This document shows, piece by piece, positions 25,750-37,200 of a stretch of 64,000 bases of DNA; within the stretch, counting starts at the first letter, position 1, and each line of letters opens with the position of its first letter. Origin of the DNA: Mesorhizobium sp. CA14 (lineage in GTDB: Bacteria; Pseudomonadota; Alphaproteobacteria; Rhizobiales; Rhizobiaceae); the NCBI RefSeq assembly GCF_020165195.1, contig NZ_JAIUHR010000002.1, positions 248,001 to 312,000 on the forward strand, given 5' to 3'. The notes beneath the pieces are model-generated. The model made no database searches, was not told the origin of the DNA, and saw only the letters and a program-made list of their open reading frames with translations. The translations under genes and the position numbers were made by a program.

Positions 25750-26391
25750 CTACTGGCTCGCCCAGACGATGCGCGCCATCCATTCGATATCACGTGTCGG
25801 GATGTCACGGTCCGGATGGGCGGGGTTGAGCGAAACCAGCACGATCGATTTCATCGTTTGCCGGTCGAGCACCTTGGCCATCACCTCGCCGGCGGTGGTC
25901 TTGACCACGACACGATCGCCCTTGCGCGTCGGCGCACCCGGTTCGACGATCAGCACATCGCCATTGCGGTAGAGCGGCAGCATGGAATCGCCCTGCACCT
26001 GCAGCGCGTAGGACGTCTCGGTCGCCCGCGCCGGAAGCTCGACCAGATCCCAGCCCTGCCCCGCCGGATAGCCGGCATCGTCGAAGAAGCCGCCCGCGCC
26101 TGCCTGGGCGAAGCCAAGCAACGGCACGGCGCGGCGCTGGTGGGCGGCGGAGACGCCGCCGCGTCCTTCGACCAGGCCGGTGAATTCCTCCAGCGAAGCG
26201 CCGGTGGCCTCGATGATCTTGGCCAGCGACTCGGTCGAGGGCCAGCGCGGCCGGCCGTCGGACGACAGGCGCTTCGACTTGTTGAAGGCCGTCGAATCGA
26301 GACCCGCGCGCCGGGCAAGACCGGAAGCCGACAGCGAATAGCGCTCGGCGAGAGCATCGATTGCGGCCCAGACGCGGTCGTGTGAGAGCAC
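25750..26391 (-). CDS. Helix-turn-helix transcriptional regulator with S24 (LexA-like) peptidase domain
   Basis: A 213-residue repressor. The N-terminal helix-turn-helix (about 8-60) includes SLSASGLARRAGLDSTAFNK. The C-terminal S24 domain has the nucleophile in GDSMLPLYRNGD near residue 132 and the general-base lysine in GEVMAKVL near 169, so self-cleavage is possible. Such proteins often act as stress-response or phage-type repressors. The GTG at 26391 is chosen for AAGGAG eight bases upstream. It is co-directional with the SNase-like gene; no phage genes surround it. Confidence 0.85.
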   Translation of the reverse strand: MLSHDRVWAAIDALAERYSLSASGLARRAGLDSTAFNKSKRLSSDGRPRWPSTESLAKIIEATGASLEEFTGLVEGRGGVSAAHQRRAVPLLGFAQAGAGGFFDDAGYPAGQGWDLVELPARATETSYALQVQGDSMLPLYRNGDVLIVEPGAPTRKGDRVVVKTTAGEVMAKVLDRQTMKSIVLVSLNPAHPDRDIPTRDIEWMARIVWASQ

Positions 26392-26557
26392 GCGCGCTCT
26401 CCTTCAAAACAGGAAAAAATGCCTCAAGCCTGTCTAGCGCGCGACCACGCCATTGTCCACCAGCAGCGATTAACCGGGATGGAAAGTTGACACGCCGGCA
26501 CAGATGGGCCTGGTTCGGCACACCAATCGAGCCGGCTTTCCTCGCCGACCCTGTAAG

Positions 26558-26580
26558 GGCCACGGCTCGACGCCGTGGCC
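26558..26580. terminator. Hairpin downstream of the fad operon
   Basis: GGCCACGGC (26558-26566) and GCCGTGGCC (26572-26580) pair perfectly around five bases. It lies 47 bases after the fadJ stop on the minus strand. No T-run follows, so termination is only a likely role. Confidence 0.45.
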
Positions 26581-26626
26581 ATGGTGCGGGCCGTGTGCCC
26601 CCAGACATACATGCCGGCCTCGTTCG

Positions 26627-28846
26627 TCAGGCCGCCTCTCTGACCTCGCCCTTCTGGTGGGGGTCGAAGCGCTGGTAGAAGGTCTCGCCCTTTTCGGCCA
26701 TGTCGAGCAGAAGCTTCGGCGCCTTGAACTCGGCGCCATATTTCTTCTGCAGGCCCTTGGCGATCTTGACGAAGCGCTTGGCGCCGATGCCGTCGATGTA
26801 GGACAGCGCGCCGCCGGTGAAAGGCGCGAAGCCGAAGGCGAGGATCGAGCCGACATCCGCCTCGCGCGGGTCGGTGACGATGCCCTCTTCCATCACCCGC
26901 GCCGCTTCCAGCGCGATGGTGACCAGCAGGCGCTGCTTCAGCTCCTCATAGTCGACCTTCTCGGGTTTCAGCTGCGGATAGAGATCCTTCAGGCCCGGCC
27001 ACAGCTTCTTCTTCGCGGGCTTCGCCGGATAGTCGTAGAAACCCTTGCCGTTCTTGCGGCCGAAGCGGCCATGCGTGTCGACCATGGTGTTGATCAGCGC
27101 CATCTGCTTCGGATCGACGGCTTTGTCGCCGAGATCCCTGATGGTCTGCTTCATGATCTTCTGGGCAAGGTCGACGGCCGTCTCGTCGGTCAGCGCCAGC
27201 GGGCCAACCGGCATGCCGGCGGCCTTGGCGGCATTCTCGATCATCGGCGCCGGAACGCCTTCGATCAGCATCTTGTAGGCTTCCGACATGTAGCGCAGCA
27301 CGCAGCGGTTGACGTAGAAGCCGCGCGTGTCGTTGACGACGATCGGCGTCTTCTTGATGGCGCGCACGAAGTCGAAGGCGACGGCCAAGGCCTTGTCGCC
27401 GGTCTTCTTGCCGAGGATGATCTCGACCAGCATCATCTTGTCGACCGGCGAGAAGAAGTGGATGCCGATGAAGTTCTTCGGCCGCGCCGAATTCTTCGCC
27501 AGGGCAGTGATCGGGATCGTGGACGTGTTCGAAGCGAAGATCGCCGAGGACTTCAGCACCGCTTCCGCCTTCTCGGTGGCGTCCTTCTTAACGCTTGAAT
27601 CCTCGAAGACCGCCTCGACGACCAGATCGCAGCCGGCAAGATCGGCATAGTCCGCGGTCGGCGTGATCAGCGACAGGAGCTTGTCCTTGTCCTCAGGCTT
27701 GGCGCGGCCCTTCTTGACCTGATCGGCCATCAGGCTGTCGGAATGCGCCTTGCCCTTCTCGGCCGACGGCAGATCGCGGTCGAGCAGCACCACCGGAATT
27801 CCGGCTCGCGCGGTGACATAAGCGATGCCGGCGCCCATGAAGCCGGCGCCGAGGATGCCGATCTTCTTGAATTTGGTCTCCGGCACGCCGGCGGGGCGGC
27901 GCGCGCCCTTGTTCAGTTCCTGCAGCGAGACGAACAGCGAGCGGATCATCGCCGCCGCTTCCTTCGACTGCATGATCTCGGTGAAATAGCGCTGCTCGAT
28001 CCTGAGCGCCGCGTCGAACGGCACGAGCAGGCCTTCATAGACGCATTTCAGGATCGCGGCCGCGGCCGGATAGTTGCCGTAGGTCTCGCGGCGCAGGATG
28101 GCGATGGCCGGCGGCCAGAGATTGGCGCCGGCCGCCGAATAGATCGGACCGCCCGGCAGTTTGAAACCCTTCTCGTCCCAGGGCGCCACCGGCTTCAGGC
28201 CGTTCCTGATCATCGCTTTGGCGGTCTCGACGAGCTTCGAAGGCTCGGCGATCTCGTGGATCAGGCCCATCTGCTTCGCCTTCTGCGGCGACAGGTTCTG
28301 GCCGGTGGTAAGCATCTGCAATGCCTGCTGCTGGTCGGTCAGCCGCGGCACGCGCTGGGTGCCGCCGGCGCCGGGGAAGATACCGATCTTCACCTCGGGA
28401 AGCGCCATCTTCACCTTGTCGGTATCGGCGGCGACGCGGCCGTGGCAGGCGAGCGACATCTCGAAGGCGCCGCCCATGCAGGTGCCGTTGATCGCCGACA
28501 CCCAAGGCTTGCCGGAAGTTTCGATCTTGCGGAACAGGCCGGTCATATAGCCGGCATTCTCGAACAGCGCCTTGGTCGCCCTCTCGAGATCCTTTTCCTT
28601 GTCGGCGGCGAAGGTGGCGAGCATCTTCTGCAGCATGCTGATGTCGGCGCCGCCGGAAAACGTGTCCTTGCCCGAGGTGATGACGACGCCCTTGATGGCG
28701 GCATCGGCGGTCACCTTCTCGACGATGGCGTTCAACTCGCGCATCACCTCCTCGGTGAAGACGTTCATCGAGCGGTCCGGCATGTCCCAGGTGACCAGCG
28801 CAATGCCGTCGGCGTCGACGTCGAGGGTGAAATTGGTGTAGCTCAT
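26627..28846 (-). CDS. fadJ: Bifunctional enoyl-CoA hydratase/3-hydroxyacyl-CoA dehydrogenase
   Basis: A 739-residue trifunctional-type alpha subunit of beta-oxidation. The N-terminal crotonase domain (about 1-190) shows [33 protein letters not shown] and [17 protein letters not shown]. The middle NAD-binding part has [17 protein letters not shown] near 332, SNTSTIPIT and [19 protein letters not shown]-terminal dehydrogenase repeat ends the protein. It hydrates enoyl-CoA and oxidises 3-hydroxyacyl-CoA. It is last in acdH-acdH-thiolase-fadJ, 12 bases after the thiolase. Confidence 0.95.
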   Translation of the reverse strand: MSYTNFTLDVDADGIALVTWDMPDRSMNVFTEEVMRELNAIVEKVTADAAIKGVVITSGKDTFSGGADISMLQKMLATFAADKEKDLERATKALFENAGYMTGLFRKIETSGKPWVSAINGTCMGGAFEMSLACHGRVAADTDKVKMALPEVKIGIFPGAGGTQRVPRLTDQQQALQMLTTGQNLSPQKAKQMGLIHEIAEPSKLVETAKAMIRNGLKPVAPWDEKGFKLPGGPIYSAAGANLWPPAIAILRRETYGNYPAAAAILKCVYEGLLVPFDAALRIEQRYFTEIMQSKEAAAMIRSLFVSLQELNKGARRPAGVPETKFKKIGILGAGFMGAGIAYVTARAGIPVVLLDRDLPSAEKGKAHSDSLMADQVKKGRAKPEDKDKLLSLITPTADYADLAGCDLVVEAVFEDSSVKKDATEKAEAVLKSSAIFASNTSTIPITALAKNSARPKNFIGIHFFSPVDKMMLVEIILGKKTGDKALAVAFDFVRAIKKTPIVVNDTRGFYVNRCVLRYMSEAYKMLIEGVPAPMIENAAKAAGMPVGPLALTDETAVDLAQKIMKQTIRDLGDKAVDPKQMALINTMVDTHGRFGRKNGKGFYDYPAKPAKKKLWPGLKDLYPQLKPEKVDYEELKQRLLVTIALEAARVMEEGIVTDPREADVGSILAFGFAPFTGGALSYIDGIGAKRFVKIAKGLQKKYGAEFKAPKLLLDMAEKGETFYQRFDPHQKGEVREAA

Positions 28847-28858
28847 CGTCTCTTTCCC

Positions 28859-30067
28859 TCAGACGCGTTCGATGATGGTTGCGGTGCCCATGCCGGCGCC
28901 GATGCAGAGCGTGACCAGCGCGGTGTTCAAGTCGCGGCGCTCCAGCTCGTCCAGCACCGTGCCCAGGATCATCGCGCCGGTGGCGCCGAGCGGATGGCCC
29001 ATAGCGATCGCGCCGCCATTGACGTTGATCTGATCATGCGGGATGTCGAAAGCCTGCATGTAGCGCAGCACCACCGAAGCGAAGGCCTCGTTGAGCTCGA
29101 ACAGGTCGATGTCCGACTGCTTCATCTTGGCGCGCTTCAGAAGCTTCTCGGTGACGTCGACCGGACCGGTCAGCATCAGCACCGGTTCCGAGCCGATATT
29201 GGCGAAGGCGCGGATGCGGGCGCGCGGCTTCAGCCCCATGGCCTTGCCGGCCTTCTTGGAGCCGAGCAGCACGGCGGCGGCGCCGTCGACGATGCCGGAC
29301 GAATTGCCCGCATGGTGGACGTGGTTCACTTCCTCGACTTCCGGATGCTTCTGCACCGCGACCGCGTCGAAGCCGCCCATTTCACCGGTCATGACGAAGG
29401 ATGGATTGAGCGAGGCCAGCGACTGCATGTCGGTCGTGGGCCGCATGTGCTCGTCATGATCGAGGATGGTGAGACCATTCTGGTCCTTGATCGGGATCAC
29501 CGAATTCTTGAAACGGCCCTCGCCCCAGGCCTTGGCGGCACGCTTCTGGCTTTCGACCGCATAGGCGTCGACGTCGTCGCGGGAAAACCCGTATTTGGTG
29601 GCGATCAGGTCGGCCGAGATGCCCTGCGGCACGAACCAGCCGGGCAGGCCGACGGAGGGGTCCATGAACCAGGCGCCGCCCGACATGCCCATGCCGACGC
29701 GCGACATGGATTCCACGCCGCCGGCAATGACGATATCATCCGCCCCTTGCGCGATCTTGGCGGCGCCGAAATTGATGGCGTCGAGCCCCGAGGCGCAGAA
29801 GCGCGAGATCTGCATGCCGGGCGCCTTGGTGTCGTAGCCGGCCTCGAAGGCGGCGGCGCGCGGAATGACGGAGCCTGCCTCTCCGACCGGATCGACGCAA
29901 CCGAAGATGATGTCGTCGACATTGCCGGTGTCGAGCCCGTTGCGGTCGCGCAGCGCTTCGAGCGTCCTTGCGGCGAGCCGCACCGCCGGCACCTCATGCA
30001 GCGAGCCATCCTTCTTGCCCCTGCCGCGCGGCGTGCGCAAGGCGTCATAGACGTAAGCCTCAGTCAT
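28859..30067 (-). CDS. Acetyl-CoA acyltransferase (thiolase)
   Basis: A 402-residue thiolase that cleaves 3-ketoacyl-CoA in beta-oxidation, acting with FadJ. The acyl-accepting Cys is in [14 protein letters not shown] near residue 92. The C-terminal pair is [15 protein letters not shown] (His) near 352 and [11 protein letters not shown] (second Cys) near 389. AGGAG lies before the ATG at 30067. The tight spacing to fadJ fits a FadBA/FadIJ-type complex. Length and operon fit FadA or FadI; which class is not decided. Confidence 0.94.
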   Translation of the reverse strand: MTEAYVYDALRTPRGRGKKDGSLHEVPAVRLAARTLEALRDRNGLDTGNVDDIIFGCVDPVGEAGSVIPRAAAFEAGYDTKAPGMQISRFCASGLDAINFGAAKIAQGADDIVIAGGVESMSRVGMGMSGGAWFMDPSVGLPGWFVPQGISADLIATKYGFSRDDVDAYAVESQKRAAKAWGEGRFKNSVIPIKDQNGLTILDHDEHMRPTTDMQSLASLNPSFVMTGEMGGFDAVAVQKHPEVEEVNHVHHAGNSSGIVDGAAAVLLGSKKAGKAMGLKPRARIRAFANIGSEPVLMLTGPVDVTEKLLKRAKMKQSDIDLFELNEAFASVVLRYMQAFDIPHDQINVNGGAIAMGHPLGATGAMILGTVLDELERRDLNTALVTLCIGAGMGTATIIERV

Positions 30068-30100
30068 TTTCGTGCTCCTTGGCTTTGCCGGCCGCCGCGC

Positions 30101-31273
<1,173 letters not shown>

Positions 31274-31324
31274 GATTTCCTCCGCGTTCCGACATTTGTG
31301 CGCCGGCGAAGCCGGCCGCCAAAC

Positions 31325-33121
31325 CTAGAACGCTTCCGCCGGCAGCGCCATTAGCGTGTCCGCACCACTCGAAATGCGGGCGAGACGCGTCGCCGTTTCC
31401 GGCATGATGCGCTCCATGAAGAAGCGGGCCGTCGTGAGCTTGGCGTCGTAGAACGCGCCAGCGCCATTGGCGCCTTCCGCCAGCTTCGCCTGCGCGCACC
31501 TCGCCATCTGCGCCCACATATAGCCCAGCGCCACCAGGCCGAAGAGATGCATGTAGTCGGTCGAAGCAGCACCCGCATTGTCGGGTTTGGCCATGGCGTT
31601 CTGCACCAGCCACATGGTGGCCGCCTGCAGGTCGTTGAGGCCTTTCTTCAGCGCCTTGGTGAAGGGCGCCATCTTCTCGTTGACGCGGTTTTCCTCGCAG
31701 AACTCGCCGACCTCCTTGAAGAAGGCCTGCACGGCGCGGCCGCCATTCTGCGCCAGCTTGCGGCCGACGAGGTCGAGCGCCTGGATGCCGTTGGCGCCCT
31801 CATAGATCATGGCGATGCGGGCATCGCGAACGAACTGGCTCATGCCGTGCTCTTCGATATAGCCGTGGCCGCCGAACACCTGCTGGGCCATGACGGCGTG
31901 ATCGAAACCCTTGTCGGTGAGCACGCCCTTGACCACCGGCGTCATCAGCCCGGTGTAGTCGTCGGCCGCCTGGCGATCCTTGTCGTCACCGGAGCGATGC
32001 GCGACATCGGACTTGATCGCCGTCCACAGCGCCAGCGCGCGGCCAGCCTCGTTGAACGCCTTCATGGTCATCAGCGAGCGGCGGATGTCGGGATGGACGA
32101 TGATCGGGTCGGCCTTCTTGTCCGGCGCCTTGGCGCCCGACAACGAACGGCCCTGCAGCCGGTCCTTGGCGTAGGAAACGGCGTTCTGATAGGCGATCTC
32201 GGAGACCGAAAGCCCCTGCAGGCCGACGCCGAGACGGGCCTCGTTCATCATCGTGAACATGGCCTTCAGGCCGCCGTTCAACTCGCCGAGCAGCGTGCCC
32301 TCGGCCTCGTCATAGTTCATGACGCAGGTCGAGTTGCCGTGGATGCCCATCTTCTCCTCGATCGAGCCGCAGGAGAGCGTGTTGCGTTCACCGGGATTGC
32401 CCGAGCCATCGAGCTTGAACTTCGGCACGATGAACAGCGAGATGCCCTTCACGCCTTCCGGCGCGCCCTCGGCGCGGGCAAGCACCAGGTGGACGATATT
32501 GTCCGACATGTCGTGCTCGCCGGCGGAGATGAAGATCTTCTGGCCGGAAATCCTGTAGGTGCCGTCGCCGTTAGGGACCGCCTTGGTGCGCAGCAGGCCG
32601 AGGTCGGTGCCGCAATGCGGCTCGGTCAGGTTCATGGTGCCGGTCCAGGTGCCCTCGATCAGCCTGGGCAGCCATGTCGCCTTCTGCTCGTTCGTGCCGT
32701 GGGTGACGATCGCCGCGATCGCGCCTTGCGTCAGGCCGGGATACATCATCAGCGCCATGTTGGCGGAAACCATATATTCGGAAACAGCCTGGTGCACCGT
32801 GTAGGGCAGGCCCTGGCCGCCGAACTCGACGGGTGCCGCAAGCCCCATCCAGCCGCCTTCGCGATACTGGTCGTAAGCGTCCTTGAAACCCTTCGGCGTG
32901 GTCACCGAGCCGTCGTCATGGCGCACGCAGCCTTCCATGTCGCCGACGCGATTCAGCGGATGCATGACGGTTTCGGCGAGCTTCGCGCCTTCGGCGAGGA
33001 TCGCCTCGACCACGTCGGGCGTCGCATCCGAGAAGCCCGGAAGATTGGAATAGCGCTGATAGCCCAGCACCTCGTTGAGCACGAACAGCGTGTCCTGGAT
33101 CGGCGCCCTGTAGATCGTCAT
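31325..33121 (-). CDS. Large acyl-CoA dehydrogenase with C-terminal extension
   Basis: A 598-residue acyl-CoA dehydrogenase of the larger class used for fatty acids. The core has GTMNLTEPHCGTDLG, ISGQKIFISAGEHD and the catalytic Glu in MIYEGANGIQALDLVGRK near residue 430. A helical C-terminal domain (about 470-598) is the extension of this class. The ATG at 33121 (MTIYRAPIQDTLFV) has a strong GGAGGAAGG; the frame is open further upstream, through the MerR operator. It is the first gene of the fad operon, with the operator palindrome about 100 bases before its start. Confidence 0.93.
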   Translation of the reverse strand: MTIYRAPIQDTLFVLNEVLGYQRYSNLPGFSDATPDVVEAILAEGAKLAETVMHPLNRVGDMEGCVRHDDGSVTTPKGFKDAYDQYREGGWMGLAAPVEFGGQGLPYTVHQAVSEYMVSANMALMMYPGLTQGAIAAIVTHGTNEQKATWLPRLIEGTWTGTMNLTEPHCGTDLGLLRTKAVPNGDGTYRISGQKIFISAGEHDMSDNIVHLVLARAEGAPEGVKGISLFIVPKFKLDGSGNPGERNTLSCGSIEEKMGIHGNSTCVMNYDEAEGTLLGELNGGLKAMFTMMNEARLGVGLQGLSVSEIAYQNAVSYAKDRLQGRSLSGAKAPDKKADPIIVHPDIRRSLMTMKAFNEAGRALALWTAIKSDVAHRSGDDKDRQAADDYTGLMTPVVKGVLTDKGFDHAVMAQQVFGGHGYIEEHGMSQFVRDARIAMIYEGANGIQALDLVGRKLAQNGGRAVQAFFKEVGEFCEENRVNEKMAPFTKALKKGLNDLQAATMWLVQNAMAKPDNAGAASTDYMHLFGLVALGYMWAQMARCAQAKLAEGANGAGAFYDAKLTTARFFMERIMPETATRLARISSGADTLMALPAEAF

Positions 33122-33218
33122 GCCTTCCTCCGCCCTTACGGTCCCGGCCAGCCAGCAAGTCGCCTGTCCCATGTCCTGGACAGAAGGCCGGGCCAATGTC
33201 GATGCCCGATAGCAAATA

Positions 33219-33240
33219 TTGACGTTTGCGTAAACGTCAA
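33219..33240. promoter_or_regulatory. MerR-type operator before the fad operon
   Basis: TTGACGTTT (33219-33227) and AAACGTCAA (33232-33240) flank four bases. It is a perfect palindrome just before the first acyl-CoA dehydrogenase. A sequence with the same core (TTTACG, then TTTACGTCAA) lies before the merR gene. The pair suggests that the MerR protein controls both. Confidence 0.7.
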
Positions 33241-33286
33241 CTTCGTCGCAACCAAAAATTTTTGTGAGCGGGCAGGCATTGTGGCG

Positions 33287-33320
33287 ACAAAAAAGCCGCG
33301 CGGCTATAGCCACGCGGCTT
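33287..33320 (-). terminator. Intrinsic terminator after the MerR gene
   Basis: On the minus strand AAGCCGCGTGGC pairs with GCCGCGCGGCTT, with one mismatch or wobble, around TATA and is followed by a T-run. It lies 33 bases after the merR stop and separates merR from the fad operon. Confidence 0.85.
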
Positions 33321-33352
33321 CTACGTCCGGGGTATTTACTGAGAGCGGGCGA

Positions 33353-33817
33353 TCAGCCGGCGGCGCTCGCCTGCGGCGCAGCGGTTCGCTCGCTGAGCAT
33401 CTGTCGCACGATGGACATCGAATTGCTCAACTCGCCGATGGCGTCATCAATCAGCGCGCGCTGCTTCTGCAGGCGAGCGAGTTGCTTCTCGGACTTGTCG
33501 AGCGCCAGCCGCAACTGCTTGGTGTTGGTGCCGGTCGGATCGTAGAGATCCATCATCTGCTTGACGTCGCGCAGCGAGAACCCAACCTTGCGCCCGAGCA
33601 GGATCAGCTTCAGCCGGGCCTTGTCGCGGCGCGTGTAGAGACGGGTCGAGCCGTCGCGATGCGGATTGAGAAGGCCCTTGTCTTCGTAGAAACGCAGCGT
33701 GCGCAGCGTCACGCCGTATTTCTTGGCCATCTCGCCGATGCGCACGAATTCCTCGCCGGCCTCGGCCGGAACGTCATTGGTATTGGCCGCGGCTTCGCCG
33801 GGCGAAACAAGTTTCAT
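33353..33817 (-). CDS. MerR-family regulator of the fad operon (LiuR-like)
   Basis: A 154-residue MerR-family protein. The winged helix-turn-helix (about 24-90) includes FVRIGEMAKKYGVTLRTLRF, then YEDKGLLNPHRDGSTRLYTRRD. A coiled coil follows (about 105-140) for dimerisation. It lacks the metal-binding cysteines of metal sensors. In proteobacteria, LiuR-type MerR regulators control acid and branched-chain degradation through operators like those at 33219-33240 and 33940-33955. The ATG at 33817 is chosen for a GGGGAAAG site; a start at 33886 is poorer. It likely represses itself and the fad operon. Confidence 0.86.
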   Translation of the reverse strand: MKLVSPGEAAANTNDVPAEAGEEFVRIGEMAKKYGVTLRTLRFYEDKGLLNPHRDGSTRLYTRRDKARLKLILLGRKVGFSLRDVKQMMDLYDPTGTNTKQLRLALDKSEKQLARLQKQRALIDDAIGELSNSMSIVRQMLSERTAAPQASAAG

Positions 33818-34270
33818 GGTCACTGGCTTTCCCCTGATGGCGTCGCGGTCGCGGACCAAGCGTCGCCTGAATGGAAGCGGGGGCATGCTTCCAATCGTGG
33901 TTGCAACAAATCAATCGCAAGAGGCACGGCTTCGCACCTTTTACGTTTACGTCAATTCTATAACGATAGCCGCCGGGTGACGCAAGGGCGTTGTCGAGCG
34001 GGAACTTTATGCCGCACCCGGACGCCGACGGATGATTATGCGCGACTTCTTAAGCTTGGTTAACGCCTTGTTTACTACGTTGGGCGAAATGTGCGCATGT
34101 CGGTCACCCGTGTTTATCCTGTAGTGAATTTTTCACGGTTTTTCGAAGCGCGGGTGAAAACCCGGGAAGCCTGTCTTCCTCCGCAGCAAAACCGCTCGGC
34201 TCGCTTCGTTCCCCGGCAGGCTACTGGAGAAACCGGCCTCAAGCCGGCCATTCTGAACACGGGCGCATCG
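33818..34270. other. Intergenic region between merR and the PodJ-like gene
   Basis: This 453-base stretch holds the second MerR operator at 33940-33955 and the promoter region of the PodJ-like gene. Open frames continue through it in both directions without a ribosome site, so no gene is called. Confidence 0.6.
33940..33955. promoter_or_regulatory. Second MerR-type operator, before merR
   Basis: TTTACGTTTACGTCAA shares its core with the palindrome at 33219-33240. It lies 123 bases before the chosen merR start, which fits autoregulation. Confidence 0.65.
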
Positions 34271-37200
34271 ATGAACAGCAAGCGGTCCTATCTCGATACA
34301 CTCAATGCCGGCAGGCAGCGCCGGCAGCACGCATCGCTCGAGGAACTGAACCGCTCGCTCGAAACGCTGGAGCAGCGGCTGGATCGGACGCGCGCCGACA
34401 TGCCCGACCGCCCAGATCTGCGGCGGCCGCCGGTCGAGCCGCGTTATCCAAGCACGCAGCCTTACGGCCAGCCGCGCTGGTACGAAGATACCTATTCCGC
34501 GCAAAGACCTTTGGACCGGCCGCCACAAAGCCCGGCGCCGCAGTATCCCGGCACGCAGAATCAGCGGCCGCAAACTCGCGCTCCGCAAAATCCGGCGCCC
34601 GCCTTCGGGCAGAACTATCAGGCGATCGCGCGTGACATCGACCGGGTGCGCGGCCAGGAAGACAGCGTCGCCATGGTCGGCAAGATCGCCGTCGAACTGC
34701 GCGGGCTGCGCGAGGAACTGCGCCATCAGATGACCGCCGGCCTGCAGCGCGAATTCGAAGCGTTTCGCCGGGACATCGACCGCGCCATGCAGGCGAACAG
34801 CCAGCTCGGCACCAGCGGAATGCCGGACAAGAGCAGTGCCGAGCTCGGCCTCGAATTCGAGCGGCTTTCGGGCGCCATCCAGGCGCTCGCCGAGAAGAGC
34901 GACGACCGCAGCGTCAATCTGCTGCGGCTGGAACTGGAGCAGGTGAAAGGCGCGCTCGACACGCTGGCGCGCGAGGAAAGCGTGCAGAAGGTCGACCGCC
35001 GCTGGGACGATTTCGACCGCCGCTGGAGCGCTTTCGAGGACCGCGTCGACGCCGACCAGCGCAAGCGCGCGGAAGGCCCGAGCCTTTCGGTGCTGACAGA
35101 CCGGCTCGAGCAGATCAGCAGCGCCGTCAACAACCTGCCGGAATCGCTTTCGCTACGCTCGCTGGAGGAAAAGGTGCGCACGCTCGCCGGCGCGATCGAC
35201 CGTTTCGCCGGCCAGCAGACGGCGCGCGGCGGCGAAACGCTCGCCATGATCGACGAACGGCTGGACGAGATTTCCCGCGCCATCGTCGCCTCGACGGTCG
35301 CCGCGCAGGCCAATGTCTTCGACCCCGAAACCTTCGGCCGGATCGAGAAGCGCATGGCATCGCTGGCGGCGCAGATCGAAGAGGTCGCGCAGTCGCGACC
35401 CGGCGCCGAGGTCATCGATCGCCTCAACCTTCTCACCAGCCGCGTGGATCAGTTGGCCGGCCGCGCCGATCTTCCCGAACAGGCCATGGAACGGCTCGGC
35501 AGGCAGATCGCCTCCATCACGGAGAAGATGGACCGCACGCCGGCCATGCCCGACGCCGACCAGATCTTCCACGGTCTGGAGCAGCGCTTCGATGCGCTGT
35601 CCATGCTGCTCGAGCGTCGCCAGGGCGATGCGATCGAACAGGGCAATATACTGTTTCGCGACCTCGAGCGGCGGCTGGACGAGGTCGCGGACAGGCTCGA
35701 CCAGCGTATGCACCAGGACGACGGCGCCGGCATCATGGAAGCGCTCGACGCCCGCTTCGCCGCGCTTGCCAAGCGCATCGAGACGCGCACACCCGACCCT
35801 GCCAACGAGATGGCTATCCGCGGACTGGAAAGCCGGCTCGAGGACATTTCCAGCCGGCTGGAATGGTCCGCGCAGCAGGTCGCGGGCATCGATCCGGCGC
35901 TGATCCGCAGCCTGGAAGCGCAAGTTGCCGGCCTGTCGGCGCATCTTTCCAAGCCCAGCATGCCGCTGCCCGAATTCGAGGACATCAGCCCGCGCCTCAA
36001 CGAGATCGAGAAGTCGCTGGCCGGCACGCGCGATTCCATCCTGAGCGTGGCGCGCGAGGCGGCCGAGAGCGCCGTCAAATCGCTGGCCGAGTCGACCTCC
36101 AGCACGGCCCAGACCAACGCGACGGCGGTGGCCGGCCTCGCCCAGGACCTGAAGACGCTCGAAGCGCTCACCCGGCGCTCCGACGAGCGCAACTCGCGAA
36201 CATTCGAGGCGATCCACGACACGCTGCTCAAGATCGTCGACCGGCTGGGCTCGCTGGAATCGGGCGAGACCAGCGAAGCGGTCAGCGAACTGGTCGATCC
36301 GAAGCCGGCCGGGAAGCGCGGCGGCCGCGGCGGCAAGATCGCGGTGCAGGACGCGCCTTCGATGGACATCGACCAGCCGCTGCCGCTCACGGGAGACATG
36401 GCCAGCCTTGAAGGCCGCGCCGCAGCCATCATGCGCGACGAGCCGAGCGCGCAACGTACGCCTGCCGAGGCCGCGGCAGCGGCGGCCATGGCAGCCCTCG
36501 GACCGGATGCGGTCGGCGACAAGAGCGAGACGACCGGCCGCAGGAAATCGATGTTCAGCGGCCTGGCGCGCGCCTTCAAGGGCAAGAAGGAAGCAGACAC
36601 GCAGCCGCTTGCCGGCGCTGCGCCGGCCGGCGACGTGCCAAGCGTCGACATCGACGAACCGCTCGATCCCAAGGCCGCCAACCGGCCATTGGAGCCCGGT
36701 TCCGGCGCGCCGGACCTCAACGCCATCATGAAGCGCGTGCGCGACGAGCGCGGCGGTCAGCCGGTCAGGCGCACCGAGAGCGATGCCGCAAAGTCCGATT
36801 TCATCGCCGCTGCCCGCCGCGCGGCCCAGGCGGCCGCAGCCGAAGCCGACACGCTGAAGCGGCAGTCGACCATGACCGGCCCGGTGAAGGCGCTGAGGAT
36901 CGGCGACCTGCTCAAGGCGCGGCGCAAGCCGATCCTGATGGCGGCTGCTGCGATCATGATGGCGCTGGCCGGCCTGCAGCTGGGCAAGGCCTTCCTGTCC
37001 GATCCTGTCGAAACGGCCAACAACCAGCCCGCGCCGGTCGTCTCCTCACAGACGGTCGATACGGCTTCGCTCAACGCCACCGCCGCGCCGCTAGCCGATG
37101 CGCAAAAGACCGACATGGGAACCGCAAAGGCCGAAAACGCCCCTGCCCGTCCCATCAGGCAGGCGGAGCCCCTCAAGGACGCTGCCCCGGCCGCTTCTAT

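Noticed and set aside
26409..26433. ACAGG/CCTGT inverted repeat before the S24 gene
   Set aside because: Arms are only five bases with a 15-base spacer, within chance expectation.
31547..34063. 838-residue plus-strand open frame opposite the acyl-CoA dehydrogenase and merR
   Set aside because: Opposes two genes with clear motifs and runs through the operator and terminator.
34050..34064. CtrA-like TTAA pair before the PodJ-like gene
   Set aside because: The halves are six bases apart instead of seven, so the match is weak.
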